From: Saccharothrix coeruleofusca
Lineage (GTDB): Bacteria > Actinomycetota > Actinomycetes > Mycobacteriales > Pseudonocardiaceae
Reading direction: 5' to 3'
Assembly (NCBI RefSeq): GCF_014648515.1
Contig: NZ_BMRG01000002.1
Location: 230,635-294,634 of the forward strand
Length of the DNA stretch: 64,000 bases
Made by a program: the position numbers and the translations under genes. The notes beneath the pieces were generated by a model. That model saw only the letters and a list, made by a program, of their open reading frames with translations. It made no database searches and was not told where the DNA came from. Numbering within the stretch: position 1 is the stretch's first letter; each line of letters begins with the position of its first letter. Shown here one piece after another: positions 8,359 through 16,905 of this stretch.

Positions 8359-10608
8359 TTGTCAAGCCCCTCCGACGACCTCCGACTCGTGGAAATCGAA
8401 TCGGAGCAGGAATACGTGTCGATGCTGTACGGCAGGCTGGACGACCTGCGCGAGCAGAGCTCGAAGCGCCTGGCGGGCGCGCTCCGGCAAACCGGCGGAA
8501 CGCACCAGATGAGGTCGGAGCGGGACACCTCGGTGGCCATGTACTCCGATCAACTCGCCCAGTACAGCGCGGTGGAGAACGGGCTGTGCTTCGGGCGGCT
8601 GGACTTCCACACCGGTGACCGGTTCTACATCGGCCGGATCGGGCTGTTCGACGAGGACAAGGAGTACGAGCCGCTGCTGATGGACTGGCGCGCGCCCGCC
8701 GCCCGCCCGTTCTACCTGGCCACCGCCGCCGCGCCGGACGGCGTGCGCAGGCGTCGCCACCTGCGCACCAGGCAGCGCAAGGTGGTCGGCTTCGACGACG
8801 AGGTGCTCGACATCAACTCCGCCGAGGCCAGGCACAGCCGGGAGGGGCTGACCGGCGAGGCGACCCTGCTGGCCGCGGTCAACGCCAGCCGCACCGGCCA
8901 GATGGGCGACATCGTCGCCACCATCCAGGCCGAGCAGGACCGGATCATCCGCACCGACCTCAACGGCGTGGTGGTCGTCCAGGGCGGTCCGGGCACCGGC
9001 AAGACCGCGGTGGCTCTGCACCGCGCGGCCTACCTGCTCTACACCCACCGCCGCCAGCTGGCCAAGCGGGGCGTGCTGGTGGTCGGCCCGAACTCCACGT
9101 TCCTGCGCTACATCGGCCAGGTGCTGCCGTCGCTGGGCGAGACCGGCGTGCTGCTGTCCACGGTGGGCGAGCTGTTCCCCGGCCTGACCGCCACCGGGCG
9201 CGAACCCGCCCGCACCGCGGCGCTCAAGGGCCGCATCGAGATGGCCGACGTCGTGGCGCGCGCGATCAAGGACCGGCAGGAGGCGCCCTCGCTGGTCGAG
9301 ATCCCCTTCGACCAGGACGTGCTGCGACTGGACCGGCGGATGATCTCCGACGCGCGCGGCCGGGCCCGGCGCACCCGCAGGCCGCACAACGAGGCCCGCC
9401 GCACCTTCCAGCGGGAGATCATCAGCGCGCTGGCCGCGCAGGCCGTGGCCAGGCTCGGCAGGCACCTGCTGGACCAGGCCGACATCGACGACATCCGCCG
9501 CGAGCTGCGCGAGGACGACGCGGTGCGGGCCGCGGTGGAGCGGCTGTGGCCCACGCTGACCCCGCAGCGGCTGCTGGAGGAGCTGTTCGCCTCGCCCCAG
9601 CGCATCGCCAAGGCCGCGCCCAAGCTCAGCGCCGAGGAGCGGGCGCTGCTGGTGCGCGAGCCGGGCTCGCCGTGGACGCCCGCGGACGTGCCGCTGCTGG
9701 ACGAGGCCGCCGAGCTGCTGGGCGAGGACGACACCGAGGCCAAGGCCCGCGCCGAGCGGCAGCGCAGGCAGGCCGTCGACTACGCCCAGGGCGTGCTGGA
9801 CATCCTGGACCTGGAGGACGACGCCGACCCGGACATCCTGATGGCCACCGACCTGGTCGACGCCTACCGGCTGGCCGAGCGGCACGGCGCCGAGCGCTAC
9901 GAGACCGCCGCCGAGCGCGCCGCCGCGGACCGCACCTGGACCTTCGGCCACATCATCGTGGACGAGGCGCAGGAGCTGTCGGCGATGGCGTGGCGGACGC
10001 TGATGCGCCGCTGCCCGTCCAAGTCCATGACCGTGGTCGGCGACATCGCGCAGACCGGCGACATCGCGGGCGCCACGTCGTGGGACCAGGTGCTCTCGCC
10101 CTACGTGATGAACCGCTGGAAGCTGACCGAGCTGACGGTCAACTACCGCACGCCCTCGGAGATCATGGCGGTGGCGGCGGACGTGCTGGCGAGCGTGAAC
10201 CCGGAGCTGGTGCCGCCGACCTCGGTGCGCGACAGCGGCCACGCCCCGTGGTCGCGCCGGGTGGCCGACCTGGCCGCCGCGCTGCCCGCGGCGGTGGCCG
10301 AGGAGTCCGCGGCGATCGGCGACGGCAAGCTGGCGGTGATCGTGCCCGCCGCCCGGCTGGCGCAGCTGCGCGCGGCGGTCCCCGACGCCACCGACGACCT
10401 GGACGCGCCCGTGGTGGTGCTGGGCGTGGTGGACGCCAAGGGCCTGGAGTTCGACTCGGTGCTGGTGGTCGACCCCAGCGGCATCCTGGCCGAGTCGCCG
10501 CGCGGGGCCAGCGACCTGTACGTGGCGCTGACCCGCGCCACGCAGCGGTTGGGCGTGCTGCACACCGACGACCTGCCGCCGGTGCTGAGCAGGCTGACCC
10601 CCGCCTAG
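8359..10608 (+). CDS. helR: HelR-type RNA polymerase-recycling ATPase
   Basis: A 749-residue UvrD/Rep-like superfamily 1 ATPase of the HelD/HelR group. Walker A GGPGTGKT is at residues 209-216, Walker B with DEAQELS is near 530, and the C-terminal motif ending YVALTRATQRLGVL is typical of superfamily 1 motif VI. Actinobacterial HelR binds RNA polymerase, removes stalled or rifamycin-bound enzyme from DNA and can protect it from rifamycins. The TTG start has GAGG at a suitable distance. The gene is monocistronic. Assignment as HelR rather than generic HelD rests on overall length and N-terminal region, so resistance in this host is inferred. Confidence 0.85.
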   Translation: MSSPSDDLRLVEIESEQEYVSMLYGRLDDLREQSSKRLAGALRQTGGTHQMRSERDTSVAMYSDQLAQYSAVENGLCFGRLDFHTGDRFYIGRIGLFDEDKEYEPLLMDWRAPAARPFYLATAAAPDGVRRRRHLRTRQRKVVGFDDEVLDINSAEARHSREGLTGEATLLAAVNASRTGQMGDIVATIQAEQDRIIRTDLNGVVVVQGGPGTGKTAVALHRAAYLLYTHRRQLAKRGVLVVGPNSTFLRYIGQVLPSLGETGVLLSTVGELFPGLTATGREPARTAALKGRIEMADVVARAIKDRQEAPSLVEIPFDQDVLRLDRRMISDARGRARRTRRPHNEARRTFQREIISALAAQAVARLGRHLLDQADIDDIRRELREDDAVRAAVERLWPTLTPQRLLEELFASPQRIAKAAPKLSAEERALLVREPGSPWTPADVPLLDEAAELLGEDDTEAKARAERQRRQAVDYAQGVLDILDLEDDADPDILMATDLVDAYRLAERHGAERYETAAERAAADRTWTFGHIIVDEAQELSAMAWRTLMRRCPSKSMTVVGDIAQTGDIAGATSWDQVLSPYVMNRWKLTELTVNYRTPSEIMAVAADVLASVNPELVPPTSVRDSGHAPWSRRVADLAAALPAAVAEESAAIGDGKLAVIVPAARLAQLRAAVPDATDDLDAPVVVLGVVDAKGLEFDSVLVVDPSGILAESPRGASDLYVALTRATQRLGVLHTDDLPPVLSRLTPA

Positions 10609-10626
10609 CGGAGTGCGGCGGCGGCG

Positions 10627-10971
10627 TCAGCGGCCGATCCACCACCCCAGCGCCGCCGCCCCCACCCCGACCACCACGTTGGCCAGCACGTTGGCCAGCG
10701 CCCACCCGTACCGCTCGCGCTCCAGCAGCGCCACGGTCTCGTAGCCGAACGTGCTGTAGGTGCTCAGCCCGCCGCAGACCCCGGTGCCCGCCAGCGCCCA
10801 CACCGCGGGCTCGGCGCCGACCAGCCACCCCAGCGCGAAGCAGCCCGCGACGTTCACCGCCAGCGTCGCCCACGGCAGCGGCGACGGGTACCGCGACCGG
10901 ACGAACCGGTCCGCCAGGTAGCGCAGCGACGCCCCGGCGGCGCTGCCCAGGAACACCAGCAGGGCGGTCAC
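10627..10971 (-). CDS. crcB: CrcB fluoride channel, second copy
   Basis: A 114-residue membrane protein of the CrcB/Fluc family, which exports fluoride as a dual-topology dimer or, where two genes are paired, as an inverted heterodimer. Four hydrophobic segments are visible, with the conserved GSAAGASLRYL start, the WATLAVNVAGCFALG segment and the GGLSTYSTFGYE motif. Its GTG start overlaps the stop of the first crcB (GTGA), so the two are made together. I see no fluoride riboswitch. Confidence 0.9.
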   Translation of the reverse strand: MTALLVFLGSAAGASLRYLADRFVRSRYPSPLPWATLAVNVAGCFALGWLVGAEPAVWALAGTGVCGGLSTYSTFGYETVALLERERYGWALANVLANVVVGVGAAALGWWIGR

Positions 10972-11321
10972 CGCAGCAGCCTCCTGGTCACCGCGAGGGC
11001 CGCCCCGGTGGCGGTCAGCGCGACCACCAGCGTCAAGCCCAAGTACCCCAGCGCCACCGCGCCGCCCAGCCGCACCGCGTCCACCGCGTAGGCCGAGAAG
11101 GTCGTGAAGCCGCCCAGCACCCCCACGCCCAGCAACGGACGCACCAGCGGGTGCGCGCGCGGCGCGAACGCCATCAGCACGCCGATCAGCGCGCACCCCA
11201 GCACGTTGACCAGCAGCGTCCCCCACGGTCCCGGCACCAGCAGGCCCAGCCCGTACCGGGCCAGCCCGCCCAACCCGCCGCCCAGCGCCACCGCGGCGAG
11301 CGCGCCGCGCGGGGCGGTCAA
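10968..11321 (-). CDS. crcB: CrcB fluoride channel, first copy
   Basis: A 117-residue four-helix CrcB/Fluc protein. Conserved segments are GGGLGGLARYG, WGTLLVNVLGCALIG and GGFTTFSAYAVD. The TTG start overlaps the TGA stop of the MarR gene, so translation is coupled to the regulator. Together with the following crcB this likely forms a heterodimeric fluoride exporter in the membrane. The control is probably by the MarR protein rather than by RNA, which is unusual for fluoride channels. Confidence 0.9.
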   Translation of the reverse strand: MTAPRGALAAVALGGGLGGLARYGLGLLVPGPWGTLLVNVLGCALIGVLMAFAPRAHPLVRPLLGVGVLGGFTTFSAYAVDAVRLGGAVALGYLGLTLVVALTATGAALAVTRRLLR

Positions 11322-11755
11322 CTCGTGCGCAGGTGGTCGACCAGCCGGTCCAGCGCCGCCAGCGCCCGCACGACGTCCTCCCGCTCCCCCGGCTCCAGCC
11401 GGTCCAGCGCCGCGCCGATGCGCTTCTCGTGCGCGCTCTGCCACACCGCGAGCTTCTCGTGCCCCAGCGGGGTCACCGACAGCCGCGCCACCCGCCGGTC
11501 GGTCGGGTCGCCCGCGCGGGTCACCAGCCCGCCGTCGATCAGCTGGCCGACCAGGCCGCTGACCGTGTTGGGGGCCAGCCGCAGCTCGGCGGCGAGGTCG
11601 CCGACCCGCATCGGCGGGCGCTCGGCGAGGGTCTGCAGCAGCTCCACCCGCGCCATGGGCAGCGCGTCCCACGGCCACTCCGAGCGGATGCTGGTGCGCA
11701 GGGCGCGGCGCAGCCGCGTGACCACGTCCGTGAGCGTGCGAGCCTCGTCCGACAT
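11318..11755 (-). CDS. MarR family regulator of the crcB operon
   Basis: A 145-residue winged-helix protein. The recognition region is RVGDLAAELRLAPNTVSGLV, and the wing follows in AGDPTDRRVARLSVTPLG, the classic MarR DxRxxRxxLT pattern. The ATG at 11755 is chosen because upstream sequence lacks family similarity. It is the first gene of a three-gene operon with two crcB genes, each overlapping the previous one. That layout suggests it senses a ligand and controls the channels; the ligand is unknown. Confidence 0.88.
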   Translation of the reverse strand: MSDEARTLTDVVTRLRRALRTSIRSEWPWDALPMARVELLQTLAERPPMRVGDLAAELRLAPNTVSGLVGQLIDGGLVTRAGDPTDRRVARLSVTPLGHEKLAVWQSAHEKRIGAALDRLEPGEREDVVRALAALDRLVDHLRTS

Positions 11756-11983
11756 GGGCCAAGGGTACTGATCCACGGCCGCGGCGGGGTGTCCGGAGTG
11801 GAGCATCCCGCATCGGACGCGGATCACCCGCAAGGGTCCGGATTTCGCCCTCGCGACGGCTGGCAGTGGGTGTGTTGACCCCAGCCGCTAGGCCGATCGG
11901 GGTCAAGAGCGTTCCACACCTGCCGCAGTGGTCGTGTCCGTCAGTAACCTCCACGCGACCGAGCAGTGGGAGGTGCGCCTGCC

Positions 11984-13990
11984 GTGCACGAGCACTCCGC
12001 CCAACTGCTGGCCCGCGCGTGGACGCGGGCCGTGTACCAGACCGCGTACGTGCCGATGTCCTCCGCCGAGGTCGAGCGGCACCTGCTCGGCCTGGTGGGC
12101 GTGGTGGTCGACGCGCTGCGCGCGGAGCCGTTCCGCCCGGACCCGGCGGGCGCGGTCGGCGAGGAGCTGGTGCGGGCCCGCTTCACCAACCACGAGGCGC
12201 TGCAGCGCACGGTGGAGGTGCTGGGCCGTGCCCTGCTGGAGGCCCCGGAGCTGGCCGGGGTGGCGGACCTGCCGGGGAAGGTGGTGGCCGTGCTGGGCGT
12301 GCTCGGCGCGAGCTTCGCCTCCGCGGTGCGGCACGACGCCCTCGACCAGCACGAGGAGATCACCTGGGCGCTGCTGTCGGCCAAGCAGCGCGCGGAGCGG
12401 GGGCTGCGGGTCAGCGAGGCGCGGTTCCACGAGGTCTTCGACGCCTCCGCGCTGGGCATCGCGGTCAGCGACCTGCGCGGGATCTGCCTGCAGGCCAACG
12501 ACTCGATGGCGACCATGGCCGGGGTGACCAAGCAGGAGCTGGTGGGGCGCGAGGTGGCCGCGCTGTTCGAGCCGGTGGACGCGGCGGCGCGGGGCCCCGA
12601 GCTGGAGCACCGGCAACGCGAGCAGCGCAGGCTGCGGCGCGCCGACGGCGAGGCGCTGTGGGTGCGGGTGGCGGTGTCGCTGCTGCGCGACGAGGACGGG
12701 CGGCCCGCCTACCAGGTGACCGTGGTCGAGGACATCAGCGACCTGCACCTGCTGCGCGCGCACCTGGACCACCAGCTGCTGCGCGACCCGCTGACCGGGC
12801 TGCCCAACCGGCAGCACTTCACCACCCGGCTGGAGGCGCTGCACGGCTCCTCCGGCGCCGGGATCACCCTGTACCACCTGGACCTGGACGCCTTCTCGGT
12901 GGTCAACAACGGTCTCGGCCACGCCGGGGGCGACGAGCTGCTCAGGGAGGTCGGGCGGCGGTTGGAGCGCGTGGTCGCGGAGGAGCGCGCGCTGGTGGCC
13001 CGGCTGGGCGGCGACGAGTTCGCCATCGTCGTGGACAACTCCCCCACCACGCCGCGGGTGCCCGCGATGGTGGAGCGGATCTACGCGGCGCTGGCCGAGC
13101 CGACCGGGGCCGGGGTGGCGCTGTCGGCGGGCATCGGCGTGGTGGACCGGCCCCCGACCGGGTGGGACGCGGCGGAGCTGCTGCGCGCGGCCAACGCCAC
13201 GCTGCACCGCGCCAAGCGCCGGGGCGCGCGGCAGTGGCTGCCCTACGACCGGTACGAGGACGACCGCGCGCGCACCTGGTTCGCCCGCGCCGCGCGGATG
13301 CCGGGCGCGCTGGACGGCGGCGAGATCGAGGTCGAGTACCAGCCGGTGGTGGCGCTGGCCGACGGCTCGGTGACCGGCCACCTGGCCCGGCTGCGGTGGG
13401 CGGAGCTGGGCCACGACGAGTGCGTGGACCTGGCCGAGCGCACCGGGCTGTCGCTGCGGCTGGCGCGGTGGGCGCTGCGCGAGGCGGCCACCGCGGCGGC
13501 GGGCTGGGACGCGGGCGCGCTGCACGTGGAGCTGTCGCCGATGCAGTCCAGCGACGAGGACCTGGTCGGCGCGGTGAAGCGGACGCTGGACGAGTCCGGG
13601 CTGCCCGCCGAGGCGCTGCGGCTGTACCTGGACACCCGGTCGATGCTGGTGGCCGAGGGCGAGGACAACGCGCGGGTGCTGCGGGACAGCGGGATCGCCA
13701 CCGGGCTGGCCGCGTTCAACGGCGGCCAGGCGGAGCTGGCGCTGCTGGAGGAGCTGGCGGTGGACGCGGTGGTGCTGGCCCCCTCGGTGGTGCGCAGGCT
13801 GGCCGGACGCGAACCCGGCCTGCTGCACCGCGCGATCGGCCTGATGCTGCGGGAGATCCGCGCGTCGGGGGTGGCGGTGACCGTGCCCGGCGTGGACACC
13901 GAGGAGCAGCGGACGTGGTGGGCGGAGGTCGGCGCGGACCACGCCTTCGGCGAAGCCCTGGGCGCCCCCGTGCCCGACTACGAGCTCTAG
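11984..13990 (+). CDS. PAS-GGDEF protein with degenerate EAL domain
   Basis: A 668-residue cyclic-di-GMP signalling protein. Domains in order are a helical N-terminal region, a PAS fold near residues 140-253, a GGDEF domain with intact RLGGDEF (GGDEF at 342-346), and an EAL-like domain. No RxxD inhibitory site precedes GGDEF. The EAL domain starts normally (EYQPVVALADG), but the EAL motif reads HLA (466-468), the DDFGTG loop is lost and the conserved Lys of the DxLKxD strand is missing, so phosphodiesterase activity is unlikely. GTG at 11984 has GGGAGG upstream. I infer an active diguanylate cyclase with a regulatory, binding-only EAL. Confidence 0.85.
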   Translation: MHEHSAQLLARAWTRAVYQTAYVPMSSAEVERHLLGLVGVVVDALRAEPFRPDPAGAVGEELVRARFTNHEALQRTVEVLGRALLEAPELAGVADLPGKVVAVLGVLGASFASAVRHDALDQHEEITWALLSAKQRAERGLRVSEARFHEVFDASALGIAVSDLRGICLQANDSMATMAGVTKQELVGREVAALFEPVDAAARGPELEHRQREQRRLRRADGEALWVRVAVSLLRDEDGRPAYQVTVVEDISDLHLLRAHLDHQLLRDPLTGLPNRQHFTTRLEALHGSSGAGITLYHLDLDAFSVVNNGLGHAGGDELLREVGRRLERVVAEERALVARLGGDEFAIVVDNSPTTPRVPAMVERIYAALAEPTGAGVALSAGIGVVDRPPTGWDAAELLRAANATLHRAKRRGARQWLPYDRYEDDRARTWFARAARMPGALDGGEIEVEYQPVVALADGSVTGHLARLRWAELGHDECVDLAERTGLSLRLARWALREAATAAAGWDAGALHVELSPMQSSDEDLVGAVKRTLDESGLPAEALRLYLDTRSMLVAEGEDNARVLRDSGIATGLAAFNGGQAELALLEELAVDAVVLAPSVVRRLAGREPGLLHRAIGLMLREIRASGVAVTVPGVDTEEQRTWWAEVGADHAFGEALGAPVPDYEL

Positions 13991-14084
13991 CCTCGCGAGT
14001 CGCCCATAGGTGGGTGACACCGGGGGCGGGCGTGGTCGTCCTGAGTGTTGAACTCGGGGGTTCTGGGGGTTCGACTCGCGGGGG

Positions 14085-15449
14085 TCAAAGCTGCTTCACG
14101 GCGGTGAGCAGCTTGGTCAGGGAGTCCTTGGCGTCGCCGAAGAGCAGGGTCGTCTTCGGGTGGTAGAGCAGGCCGTTGTCCACGCCCGCGAAACCGGGGC
14201 GCATCGAGCGCTTCATGAACACCACGGCCTTGGCGTGGTCGACCTCGAAGATCGGCATCCCGTAGATCGGGCTGGCGGGGTCGTCGCGCGCGCCGGGGTT
14301 CACCACGTCGTTGGCGCCCACCACGAGCGCCACGTCCACGCTGCCCATGCCGGGGTTGACGTCGTCGAGCTCCTTGAGGTTCTCGTAGGGCACGTCGGCC
14401 TCGGCCAGCAGCACGTTCATGTGCCCCGGCATCCGCCCGGCGACCGGGTGGATGCCGTAGTCCACCCTGATCCCGCGCTTCTCCAGCAGCTGCGCCAGTT
14501 CCCGCACGGCGTGCTGGGCCTGCGCCACGGCCAGCCCGTAGCCGGGCACGACGAGCACGGAGTGCGCGTAGCCCAGCAGGATCGCCACGTCCTCGACGGT
14601 GCCGGACCGCACGGTGCGCTGCTCGCCGCCCGCGGCGGCGGCCCGTGCGGCGGTGAAGGCGCCGAACAGGATGTTGGCCAGCGGCCTGCCCATCGCCTGC
14701 GCCATCAGCCGGGTCAGGATGGTGCCGGACGCGCCGACCAGCGTGCCCGCCACGATCAGCAGCGTGTTGCCCAGCACGTAGCCCGACGCGGCGACGGCCA
14801 ACCCGGTGAAGGCGTTGAGCAGGGAGATCGCGATCGGCACGTCCGCGCCGCCCACCGGCAGCACGAACAGCACGCCCAGCGCCAGCCCGACCGCGAACAG
14901 CGCCACCAGCAGCGGGACCGACGAGGTCGCCACCACGGCGGGCGCCAGCGCCAGGCCGAGCAGCGCGACGCCCGCGCCGACGAACCGCCCCGCGGGCAGC
15001 AGCACCGGGCGGGTGGTCATCACCTCCTGGAGCTTGAGGAAGGTGACCACGCTGCCGGAGAAGCTCACCGCGCCGATGAGCACGGTCAGCACGGTGGCGA
15101 CGTCGAACAGCGCCGACCCGTCCACCTCGACGAACTCCACCAGCGCCACCAGCGCCGCCGCCGCGCCGCCGACTCCGTTGAACAGCGCCACCATCTGCGG
15201 GATGGCGGTCATCTTCACCGACCGCGCGGCGGGCACGCCGACCACCGCGCCCGCCGCCACCGCGAGCAGGATGAGCGGTCCGTTGTGGACCGCGCCGTGC
15301 GCGTAGGCGGTGACCACCGCCAGCGCCATGCCCGCCGCGCCCACGAGGTTGCCCAGCCGCGCGTACCGGGGCGTGCTCAACCCCTTGAGCGCCAGCACGA
15401 AGCACAGCGCGGCGACGAGGTAGGCGAGCTGGACCCAGGTGGGGCTCAC
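14085..15449 (-). CDS. pntB: NAD(P) transhydrogenase, beta subunit
   Basis: A 454-residue subunit with about nine membrane helices and a C-terminal NADP-binding domain. Visible landmarks are VPGYGLAVAQAQHAVREL, the Gly-rich GRMPGHMNVLLAEA, and the VALVVGANDVVNPGAR and YGMPIFEVD segments typical of domain III. It couples hydride transfer between NADH and NADP+ to proton flow across the membrane. The GTG start overlaps the end of pntA2. It is the last gene of the operon. Confidence 0.95.
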   Translation of the reverse strand: MSPTWVQLAYLVAALCFVLALKGLSTPRYARLGNLVGAAGMALAVVTAYAHGAVHNGPLILLAVAAGAVVGVPAARSVKMTAIPQMVALFNGVGGAAAALVALVEFVEVDGSALFDVATVLTVLIGAVSFSGSVVTFLKLQEVMTTRPVLLPAGRFVGAGVALLGLALAPAVVATSSVPLLVALFAVGLALGVLFVLPVGGADVPIAISLLNAFTGLAVAASGYVLGNTLLIVAGTLVGASGTILTRLMAQAMGRPLANILFGAFTAARAAAAGGEQRTVRSGTVEDVAILLGYAHSVLVVPGYGLAVAQAQHAVRELAQLLEKRGIRVDYGIHPVAGRMPGHMNVLLAEADVPYENLKELDDVNPGMGSVDVALVVGANDVVNPGARDDPASPIYGMPIFEVDHAKAVVFMKRSMRPGFAGVDNGLLYHPKTTLLFGDAKDSLTKLLTAVKQL

Positions 15450-15721
15450 CGCTTGTGCCCCTTGAACATCTCCAGCATCCGGTCGGTGACCACGAACCCG
15501 CCCACCACGTTGACCGTGGCCAGGAACACCGCCGCGAGCCCCAGCGCCAGCTCCGGGCCGCCCTCGGCGCGACCGGTGATCAGGATCGCGCCGACCAGGA
15601 TCACGCCGTGGATGGCGTTGGCGCCGGACATCAGCGGCGTGTGCAGGATGGTCGAGACCTTCGACACGACCTCGAACCCGACGAACACGGCCAGCACGAA
15701 GATCGTCAGCAGGTCGATCAC
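15446..15721 (-). CDS. pntA2: NAD(P) transhydrogenase, alpha subunit part 2
   Basis: A 91-residue membrane piece with three hydrophobic helices that corresponds to the C-terminal membrane part of the classical alpha subunit. HTPLMSGANAIHG is the conserved loop. Its GTG start overlaps the pntA1 stop and its stop overlaps the pntB start, so the three subunits are translated in tandem. Split alpha subunits are common in Actinobacteria. Confidence 0.93.
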   Translation of the reverse strand: MIDLLTIFVLAVFVGFEVVSKVSTILHTPLMSGANAIHGVILVGAILITGRAEGGPELALGLAAVFLATVNVVGGFVVTDRMLEMFKGHKR

Positions 15722-16827
15722 AGCAGCTCCCCGGTGGGTCCGTGGCGCACGCGCCCGGCGTGGGTCAGGCAGCAGCCGCCGATCACCTCGTCGTCGAGGT
15801 CGGGCCGCACCACGCCGTCCTCGGTCATCGCCAGCAGCAGGTTGGCCGCGTTGCGGGCGTAGAGCCTGCTCGCGTGCACCGGCAGCGAGCTGGGCAGGTT
15901 CAGCGCCCCGTGCACCAGGACCTCGCCGACCCGCACGTCCTCGCCGGGGGCCGAGGCGGCGCAGTTGCCGCCCGACTCGGCCGCCAGGTCCACCACCACC
16001 GACCCCGGCGCCATCGCCTTGAGCATGTCGTGGGTGACCAGCACCGGCGCCCGCCGCCCCGGCACGGCGGCGGTGCAGATCACCACGTCCGACGCGGCCA
16101 CCCGCTCGGCGATCAGCTCGCGCTGCCGCTCCAGGAAGTCCTCGGACTGCTCGGCGGCGTAGACCCCGGACTGGGTCTCCAGGGACAGCTCCAGGAACCG
16201 CGCGCCCAGGCTGCGCACCTCCTCGGCGGCCGCCGCCCGCACGTCGTAGGCCTCCACCACCGCGCCCAGCCGCCGCGCCGTGGCGATGGCCTGCAAGCCG
16301 GCCACGCCCGCGCCCAGCACCAGCACCTTGGCGGGCGGCACGGTCCCGGCGGCGGTGGTGAACATCGGCAGGAACCTCGGCAGCCGCTCGGCGGCGACCA
16401 GGACCGCCCGGTAGCCCGCCACCAGCGCCTGGGAGGACAGCGCGTCCATGCCCTGCGCGCGGGTGACGCGGGGCAGCAGGTCGAGGCTGAAGGAGGTCAC
16501 GCCGCGCTCCACCAGGACGCGCACCAGGTCCAGCTCGGCGGCGGGCGGCAGGAAGCCGATGGTGATGTCGCCCTCCCGCAGCAGCCGGGCGCGCTCCGGG
16601 TCCAGCGGCTGCACCGACAGCAGGACCTCGGCGGCGCCCGCCGGGTGGTCGGGGACGACGGTCGCGCCCGCCGCCTGGTAGGCGGCGTCGGGGACGTGGG
16701 CGTGCCGCCCCGCCCCGGACTGCACGTCCACCGCGAGGCCCGCGCCGGTCAGCAGCGCCACCGTCTCCGGCAGCGCGGCCACCCGGCGCTCGGCGGGCCG
16801 CGACTCCGCGGGGATGCCCACTCTCAC
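15718..16827 (-). CDS. pntA1: NAD(P) transhydrogenase, alpha subunit part 1
   Basis: A 369-residue soluble NAD-binding subunit, related to alanine dehydrogenase. RVGIPAESRPAERRVAALPE is the conserved N-terminus and VLVLGAGVAGLQAIATARRLG is the Rossmann dinucleotide-binding loop. It binds NADH on the cytoplasmic side and passes hydride to the NADP-binding domain of PntB. No clear RBS precedes the GTG at 16827. A Rex-like operator lies 55-68 bases upstream, which would tie expression to the NADH/NAD+ ratio. Confidence 0.92.
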   Translation of the reverse strand: MRVGIPAESRPAERRVAALPETVALLTGAGLAVDVQSGAGRHAHVPDAAYQAAGATVVPDHPAGAAEVLLSVQPLDPERARLLREGDITIGFLPPAAELDLVRVLVERGVTSFSLDLLPRVTRAQGMDALSSQALVAGYRAVLVAAERLPRFLPMFTTAAGTVPPAKVLVLGAGVAGLQAIATARRLGAVVEAYDVRAAAAEEVRSLGARFLELSLETQSGVYAAEQSEDFLERQRELIAERVAASDVVICTAAVPGRRAPVLVTHDMLKAMAPGSVVVDLAAESGGNCAASAPGEDVRVGEVLVHGALNLPSSLPVHASRLYARNAANLLLAMTEDGVVRPDLDDEVIGGCCLTHAGRVRHGPTGELL

Positions 16828-16874
16828 GGGGGACCACGTTAGTCGATCAAAGGTGACGCAGGCCACACCGCGCC

Positions 16875-16895
16875 GTTCACGGTGAACCCGTTCAC
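16875..16895. promoter_or_regulatory. Rex-like operator upstream of the pnt operon
   Basis: GTGAACCCGTTCAC (16882-16895) matches the core of the Rex binding site (TGTGAA-N4-TTCACA) except for the outermost base pair. It overlaps a second palindrome, GTTCACGGTGAAC (16875-16887), giving three half-sites. Rex is a redox-sensing repressor released by NADH, which suits a transhydrogenase operon. Confidence 0.65.
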
Positions 16896-16905
16896 CCGAC
16901 CGCCG

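Noticed and set aside
11756-11983. Fluoride riboswitch upstream of MarR-crcB
   Set aside because: No convincing pseudoknot-like pattern or conserved crcB motif could be recognised by eye.
13991-14084. Terminator between the GGDEF gene and pntB
   Set aside because: CGCGAGTCG (13994-14002) and CGACTCGCG (14072-14080) are complementary, but the ~70-base spacing makes a simple terminator unlikely.
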